DNA of 8,192 nucleotides from DATCVA01 sp036567205. GTDB taxonomy: Bacteria > Pseudomonadota > Gammaproteobacteria > Burkholderiales > Burkholderiaceae_B. Position 1 is the stretch's first letter, and each line of letters opens with the position of its first letter. The notes beneath the pieces were generated by a model. It saw only the letters and a program-made list of their open reading frames with translations. It made no database searches and had not been told where the DNA came from. Made by a program: the position numbers and the translations under genes. Shown here in pieces: positions 4,812 through 8,192 of the stretch. The stretch covers positions 1 to 8,192 of the forward strand of contig DATCVA010000221.1 in assembly GCA_036567205.1 (NCBI GenBank), read 5' to 3'.

Positions 4812-5125
4812 ACCTGCTCCATCAAATTTTGCCACTCATGCCGCTGCGTCGGCCGGATGGTGCAAACTTGCTGTTGAAGCTGCAAAACAGGCATGGTAAC
4901 TGCCCGGGACCATCGCAATGAGGGAGGGCATTATATCTGCTTGCGAATATGGTTTTTTATGACGTCATAACCGGAAGCCCGATAATGGCATCTGGTTCAA
5001 TAGCCAGCGCCTTATATAGTCTGCAGGCGGCAAATGCGTTCGATGTCGGTGCTGTATAGCAAGATGACGCCTGTCTATATGATCAAAGCGCACATATACC
5101 AGCTACATCAGCTAGTTTGATAAGG
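4812..5125. other. 314-bp gap between endonuclease and 70-aa gene, with promoter
   Basis: No gene is called here. It is downstream of the endonuclease gene and upstream of the 70-aa gene (both on minus), and contains the palindrome-bearing promoter described separately. The stretch between that promoter and the start codon (about 110 nt) includes a 33-codon minus-strand frame from an ATG at 4894 that overlaps the start of the 70-aa gene in another frame. It has no clear ribosome binding site. No strong terminator was seen after the endonuclease stop. Confidence 0.4.
4930..4970 (-). promoter_or_regulatory. Promoter with perfect 14-bp palindromic operator
   Basis: On minus, TATAAT at 4930-4935 is a perfect -10 box, predicting a start point near 4923. 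The palindrome TTATGACGTCATAA (4957-4970) is an exact 14-bp self-complement centred about 40 bp upstream of that start, where class II activators such as CRP/FNR-family proteins bind. The -35 region is an A-tract without a recognisable hexamer, which fits an activator-dependent promoter. The palindrome itself is not a standard CRP or FNR site. The message would lead into the 70-aa gene with a leader of about 110 nt. Confidence 0.45.
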
Positions 5126-5857
5126 CTACTTGCACACGCTTTTAATGGCATTGGCATCGGCCACGAAGCGGTTGCTGTTTCCCTGGATAGCAGCGATGCG
5201 CTGGTTGCGGATGCGCTCCGCCTTATCTACCGGATACGTTTTAGCCCATACGCAATACAGCCGGCGCTCTTGTGCATTCATGTTGAGTTTGTATCTCTCG
5301 ACCATATAGAACGTGGTTCGGGCTATTTTGCCGCGAGCCTGTTGCGGGGGCTGGGCTCGGCGTTTTTTGAAGTCGACAGTCATGCCGCACTGCCCATACA
5401 TGCTGGGGTTGTTGTCCCACACAGTAAAACGAAAGTTGGCCCGATCATTATTGATTTCGCCTATGGCGGGCGTCAGATTGTGCAGATCGCCCTCGGCTTT
5501 GCGGAACACGGCATCATTCTTGGTGCATTGCTTTCGGCCGCCTTGTTGCCAGCACCGCCGCTGGTGTCCAAGAACCCAGGCTGGAACGACATGTTCCCAT
5601 TCGAGGCGGCTGGCGCGGTTAGCGTCCTTGCGGATTTTATAGCCGCATGTTTTATGGTCGACGGTTTTTCCTGTGTACCGGCAGCCGCAGTAAAAGGTCG
5701 TGTTCAGGCCGGCGTGAACACGTGGCAGAACTTCTTTGGCTTTACGAAAATCGCGATGCCCGACTGCATCACGGCGTGTGACGAGATCAGTCTGGGCGCT
5801 GGCGGTAAAAGAGGACAGGGCGAGTAAGGCGGTAAATACAAGTGCAGCATGCTTCAT
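5126..5857 (-). CDS. endA: Secreted EndA/Dns-family endonuclease I
   Basis: This is a periplasmic or secreted nonspecific nuclease that cuts DNA (in some members also RNA), of the Endonuclease I family that includes E. coli EndA and Vibrio Dns/Vvn. The N-terminal signal peptide runs from MKHAALVFTALLAL to about residue 21 (SFTASAQ). The catalytic core is clear: EWEHVVPAW (86-94) with Glu88-His89, matching the metal/base pair of the beta-beta-alpha-metal fold, and DLHNLTPAIGEINNDR (124-139) with the metal-binding Asn. Eight cysteines (57, 59, 71, 102, 111, 157, 202, 242) would form four disulfides, as in the family. The 243-aa length is normal. No Shine-Dalgarno is seen; instead a perfect 9-bp hairpin ends right at the ATG. 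It follows the ssDNA-binding gene on the same strand after 76 bp. Likely roles are nutrient DNA use and a barrier to DNA uptake. Confidence 0.93.
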   Translation of the reverse strand: MKHAALVFTALLALSSFTASAQTDLVTRRDAVGHRDFRKAKEVLPRVHAGLNTTFYCGCRYTGKTVDHKTCGYKIRKDANRASRLEWEHVVPAWVLGHQRRCWQQGGRKQCTKNDAVFRKAEGDLHNLTPAIGEINNDRANFRFTVWDNNPSMYGQCGMTVDFKKRRAQPPQQARGKIARTTFYMVERYKLNMNAQERRLYCVWAKTYPVDKAERIRNQRIAAIQGNSNRFVADANAIKSVCK

Positions 5858-5882
5858 GGCGCTTAGATTGTACCTAAGCGCC
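5858..5882 (-). promoter_or_regulatory. 9-bp hairpin directly at the endonuclease start codon
   Basis: GGCGCTTAG (5858-5866) and CTAAGCGCC (5874-5882) are exact reverse complements with a 7-nt loop. In the minus-strand transcript the stem ends at the nucleotide before the AUG and occupies the place where a ribosome binding site should be. It may reduce translation unless melted or bound, or may act at DNA level as an operator. A TACAAT in the loop region could alternatively be a -10 box giving a nearly leaderless message. Confidence 0.5.
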
Positions 5883-5933
5883 TTGGGGTTATTCCTTAAT
5901 GAAGTCTCTTGTTACCATCGAGTAACTGATCCT

Positions 5934-6272
5934 TCAGTTGTCGTCATGGTCGTGGACCGACTGGCGCTTACGCTGCACATGGTAGGGCGTAAGCACGGCA
6001 TGGCACACTAAGTCCAGGGTAGGCCGGTGGTCGCCTGCCTTGTCCTGATACACCTTGGGGGTAAGGCTTCCCGACATGGCTACCGAGTCGCCATCTTCCA
6101 GCGCCAATAGCGTGGCCTGCACATGTTCGTCAAAAGCGATTACGTTGCAGAGCAGTATGTCGCCGTTGCCGGTCGCTACCTTTACCTTGGCCGTGGTGTA
6201 GGTGTCGCCTGTTTTGCCCGTGCCTTGTTTGGCCGCGCCATAGAGCCTGCCGGCTGTTAATGCATCAATCAT
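5934..6272 (-). CDS. Single-stranded DNA-binding protein, OB-fold (short SSB-like)
   Basis: This 112-aa protein belongs to the SSB-like OB-fold family common in Alcaligenaceae and Burkholderiales chromosomes, integrative elements and plasmids. Residues 1-100 make the OB-fold: MIDALTAGRLYG, a strand TTAKVKVATG (about 26-35), NVIAFDEHVQATLLALEDGDSVAMSGSLTPKVY (about 43-75) with the typical GDSVAMSGSL strand, and a closing segment around LDLVCHAVL. The tail is short and ends in HDHDDN, without the DDIPF-type tip that true SSB uses to recruit partner proteins. It is therefore probably an accessory ssDNA-binding protein, not the main replication SSB. AGGAA lies 7 nt before the ATG. It sits between the LysR gene and the endonuclease gene on the same strand. 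Confidence 0.85.
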   Translation of the reverse strand: MIDALTAGRLYGAAKQGTGKTGDTYTTAKVKVATGNGDILLCNVIAFDEHVQATLLALEDGDSVAMSGSLTPKVYQDKAGDHRPTLDLVCHAVLTPYHVQRKRQSVHDHDDN

Positions 6273-6384
6273 TTTGTGTTCCTGGTTTATTAATTGCCCA
6301 CGCGGCTTAAAGCCCTTGTCGATAGCCCCATCGTAATCTGTTTTTCATTCTTGTATTAATGCTGTGAAGAATAAGAGGTGGCCC

Positions 6385-7272
6385 TTATCGCCGTTTTTTC
6401 GCCACAAGGTCAAACAGCAGTTGTGCAACTGGGCTAAGGACTCGTCCGCGCCGCTGAATCAAGCCGATGGTTCGTGATACCGAGGGCTCAGTCAACGGAA
6501 TGCTGACCAGGGCTGCGTGATTTCGAGGAGGCATCGCCAATTGGGGCACTACGCCAACCCCAAGGCCGGCCTCGACCAGGCTGACCAGCGCGGGCACGTG
6601 CTGGACTTCATAGAGCCAGCGGGGGCGTTGCTGGCTTTGCGATAGGGCCTGGTCGATAAGGAAGCGGTTGCCGCTACCCTGCGCAAGGCTTATATATTCG
6701 TACTCCGATAATTCTTTCCAGCTAACTTTGCGCCGGCGTGCAAGCGGGTGGTCGCGTTGAACCGCCGCGACAAAGGGCTCTTCCAGCAACGGGTAGAACT
6801 CGATGTCTGCATCCTGTGTGCCAATGTAGGTTAAGCCGAAATCGGCGTCGCCACGCGCTACGGTCGTCAGGACGGCGGTGGATGACTCGTCGATAACCCT
6901 GATTCGGATTCGTGGGTGGCGCTTATGGTATTGCTGAATCACCGCAGGCAGGAAGTAGGCCACGGCTGAAGGCACGCAAGCAATGGTGACTTCTCCGGAC
7001 AGTCTTTCGGCAACGTCTTGAATCCCTATCAATGCGTCCTCAAGTTCGTTAAGCACATTGCGGGCACGGGGAACGAAGCCGCGCCCGATGGTAGTGAGTT
7101 CTACTTTCCGGGTGGTTCGCTCAAACAGCTTGACGGCCAGCACGGCCTCTAGTTTGTCGACGCGGCGCGACAAAGCCGATTGCGACAGGTACATCGCTTC
7201 CGATGCCGCGCGAAAACTGCCAAGGTCGGCTACGGCCAGGAAAGCGCGTAAATCGGTAAGGTCGAATTTCAT
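6385..7272 (-). CDS. LysR-family transcriptional regulator
   Basis: This 295-aa protein has the standard layout. An N-terminal winged helix-turn-helix covers about 1-60, with the characteristic AASEAMYLSQSALSRRVDKLE helix pair (22-42) and LFERTTRKVELTTIG wing (49-63). A linker helix follows, then a periplasmic-binding-like effector domain from about 93 (GEVTIACVPSAVAYFLP) to the end. The effector domain includes DADFGLTYIG (142-151) and EAGLGVGVVPQLA (234-246). LysR proteins usually control the divergent neighbour and need a small co-inducer. Here the neighbour is the Ldh-family dehydrogenase at 7401, and the shared 128-bp gap carries a dyad. The likely inducer is therefore a 2-hydroxy- or 2-ketoacid connected with that enzyme, which is inference. 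The ribosome binding site is weak. Confidence 0.94.
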   Translation of the reverse strand: MKFDLTDLRAFLAVADLGSFRAASEAMYLSQSALSRRVDKLEAVLAVKLFERTTRKVELTTIGRGFVPRARNVLNELEDALIGIQDVAERLSGEVTIACVPSAVAYFLPAVIQQYHKRHPRIRIRVIDESSTAVLTTVARGDADFGLTYIGTQDADIEFYPLLEEPFVAAVQRDHPLARRRKVSWKELSEYEYISLAQGSGNRFLIDQALSQSQQRPRWLYEVQHVPALVSLVEAGLGVGVVPQLAMPPRNHAALVSIPLTEPSVSRTIGLIQRRGRVLSPVAQLLFDLVAKKRR

Positions 7273-7329
7273 GTGTTTTAAGCAATAATCAAACGGTTTT
7301 TTGCACTTTACTAGATAGTGTCAGTTACG

Positions 7330-7351
7330 CATAATCTTAGTCTAAGTTATG
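7330..7351. promoter_or_regulatory. Nested dyad, candidate LysR operator
   Basis: In the gap between the LysR gene and the dehydrogenase gene, the inner arms CTTAG/CTAAG (7336-7340 and 7342-7346) surround one T. The outer arms CATAA (7330-7334) and TTATG (7347-7351) flank them. AT-rich interrupted dyads of this kind, in divergent promoters, are typical of LysR recognition sites. It lies 50 bp before the dehydrogenase ATG and about 58 bp before the regulator ATG. Binding by this regulator is inferred, not shown. Confidence 0.5.
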
Positions 7352-7400
7352 ACAGACCAACCGTATCCCATGGTGTCAATAAGAACGACGAGAAGAAAAC

Positions 7401-8192
7401 ATGAACGCTAATAAAAGTACTGTATTGCCTGAAGCCGATCTTACAGCGCTGGGAATCAACGCCTTCCAAGGGCTTGGGCTACCCGCTGCGGACGCCGCTG
7501 AAGTTGTAAAAATTCTGGTTCTTGCCGACCTGTTTGGTTTGAGCACGCACGGTTTGAGCCGTATTGAGTCTTATGGCGAACGGCTTCAAGTAGGCGGCAT
7601 CAACGCCCGGCCCAATATAACGATTGAACGTCCCGCGCCGGCATTGCGATTGGTCGACGGTGACAACGGCATCGGCCCGCTGGTTGGCATGCGCGCGTTG
7701 GAAGCGGCCATGCAGGCTGCGCAAGAGTGTGGTGTGGGGGTGGCATTGGCCCGCGGCAGTAACCATTTCGGCCCAATATCACCGTATTCATTAATTGCAG
7801 CGCAAGAGGGTTACGCTAGCATTATCGGCAGCAACGCGACAACCACGATTGCTCCATGGGGCGGCAGCGACGCGCGCCTGGGCAATAGTCCGCTGGGTTT
7901 TGGGGTGCCTAATCCTGGGGGCAATCCGTTTTTACTCGATATGGCGTTAAGTGTGGTTGCCCGCGCCAAAATCCGTAATGCGATGAAGCTTGGCGAGTCT
8001 ATACCCGACACCTGGGCCACGGACAAGGAAGGTCGCCCTACAACAGATCCGCAAGCGGCTCTGGACGGGTTCCTTCTACCTATCGGCGGACACAAAGGGT
8101 ATGGGCTTGCCTTGCTTGTTGATCTTTTTGCAGGTTTATTGTCTAACGCCGCCTATCTGACACACGTTAAATCGTGGGTAGATGCGCCTGCC
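7401..8192 (+). CDS. Ldh-family NAD(P)-dependent dehydrogenase (partial, cut by right edge)
   Basis: The frame is open from the ATG at 7401 to the window end (264 codons); family members are about 330-360 residues, so roughly three quarters is present. It belongs to the malate/L-lactate/ureidoglycolate/sulfolactate dehydrogenase superfamily (PF02615), which has an NAD(P)-binding fold unlike the classical Rossmann lactate dehydrogenases. Visible marks are ADLFGLSTHGLSRIESY (42-58) with His50 and Arg54, GSNHFGP (119-125) with the catalytic-type His122, NSPLGFGVPNP (162-172), DMALSVVARAKI (180-191) and GGHKGYGLALLVDL (229-242) for the cofactor region. These residues fix the family but not the substrate: malate, lactate, sulfolactate, ureidoglycolate, diketogulonate or piperideine carboxylate are all possible. 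It is divergent from the LysR gene and probably under its control. Confidence 0.93.
   Translation, partial: MNANKSTVLPEADLTALGINAFQGLGLPAADAAEVVKILVLADLFGLSTHGLSRIESYGERLQVGGINARPNITIERPAPALRLVDGDNGIGPLVGMRALEAAMQAAQECGVGVALARGSNHFGPISPYSLIAAQEGYASIIGSNATTTIAPWGGSDARLGNSPLGFGVPNPGGNPFLLDMALSVVARAKIRNAMKLGESIPDTWATDKEGRPTTDPQAALDGFLLPIGGHKGYGLALLVDLFAGLLSNAAYLTHVKSWVDAPA

Noticed and set aside
4793..4894. 33-codon minus-strand frame overlapping the start of the 70-aa gene
   Set aside because: It would be an upstream ORF in the leader, but there is no Shine-Dalgarno and no recognisable sequence.
5117..5827. Long plus-strand frame of 236 codons
   Set aside because: It lies antisense to the endonuclease gene, which has an intact signal peptide, catalytic motifs and eight cysteines. 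The plus frame has no recognisable family.
6347..6372. ATTCTT/AAGAAT inverted repeat with 14-nt spacer between the LysR and ssDNA-binding genes
   Set aside because: Arms of 6 bp, AT-rich and widely spaced; likely by chance, and no T-run marks a terminator.

Overview
The window looks like chromosomal DNA of a betaproteobacterium, most likely from the Alcaligenaceae (Bordetella/Achromobacter/Pusillimonas-like). This rests on the protein flavour of the recognisable genes: the beta-carbonic anhydrase, the short CPFC thiol-disulfide protein, the OB-fold ssDNA-binding protein, and the LysR regulator facing an Ldh-family dehydrogenase. It was judged by eye and not by a search. There are no rRNA or tRNA genes, IS elements, integrases, phage structural genes or CRISPR arrays. 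It reads as ordinary housekeeping and accessory chromosome with many small genes and unusually many short inverted repeats between them.

Left part (1-2280): the C-terminal tail of an esterase-like/phytase-type protein enters from the left edge. Five small genes follow. Two encode tiny lipoproteins (314-529 and 1678-1827) that share the same C-terminal cysteine-bracketed tail and are probably paralogues. Between them are two unrecognised small proteins (90 aa on minus, 63 aa on plus). After the second lipoprotein comes a convergent 132-aa gene for a Pro/Gln/Gly-rich, apparently disordered protein. The roughly 400-bp gap before the 63-aa gene holds a cluster of DnaA-box-like 9-mers.

Middle part (2437-4811), all on minus: a beta-class carbonic anhydrase with a GTG start, a glutaredoxin/GST-N-like thiol protein, and three small proteins of unknown function (99, 118 and 70 aa). 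Gaps of 54 bp or more, and palindromes between them, suggest separate transcription units more than one tight operon. Upstream of the 70-aa gene, a perfect 14-bp palindrome sits about 40 bp ahead of the start point predicted by a perfect TATAAT.

Right part (5126-8192): a secreted EndA-type endonuclease, an ssDNA-binding OB-fold protein and a LysR regulator lie in a row on minus. The LysR gene is divergent from an Ldh-family NAD(P)-dependent 2-hydroxyacid/ketoacid oxidoreductase that runs off the right edge. The 128-bp divergent intergenic region carries a nested dyad that is the natural candidate operator. The nuclease start codon is directly abutted by a 9-bp-stem hairpin, which could control its translation.

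No clearly new multi-gene system is visible. The observations most worth checking are the palindrome-controlled promoter at 4930-4970, the hairpin at the nuclease start, the paired mini-lipoproteins, and a 12-codon ORF with a strong ribosome binding site whose start and stop lie in the two arms of an inverted repeat.
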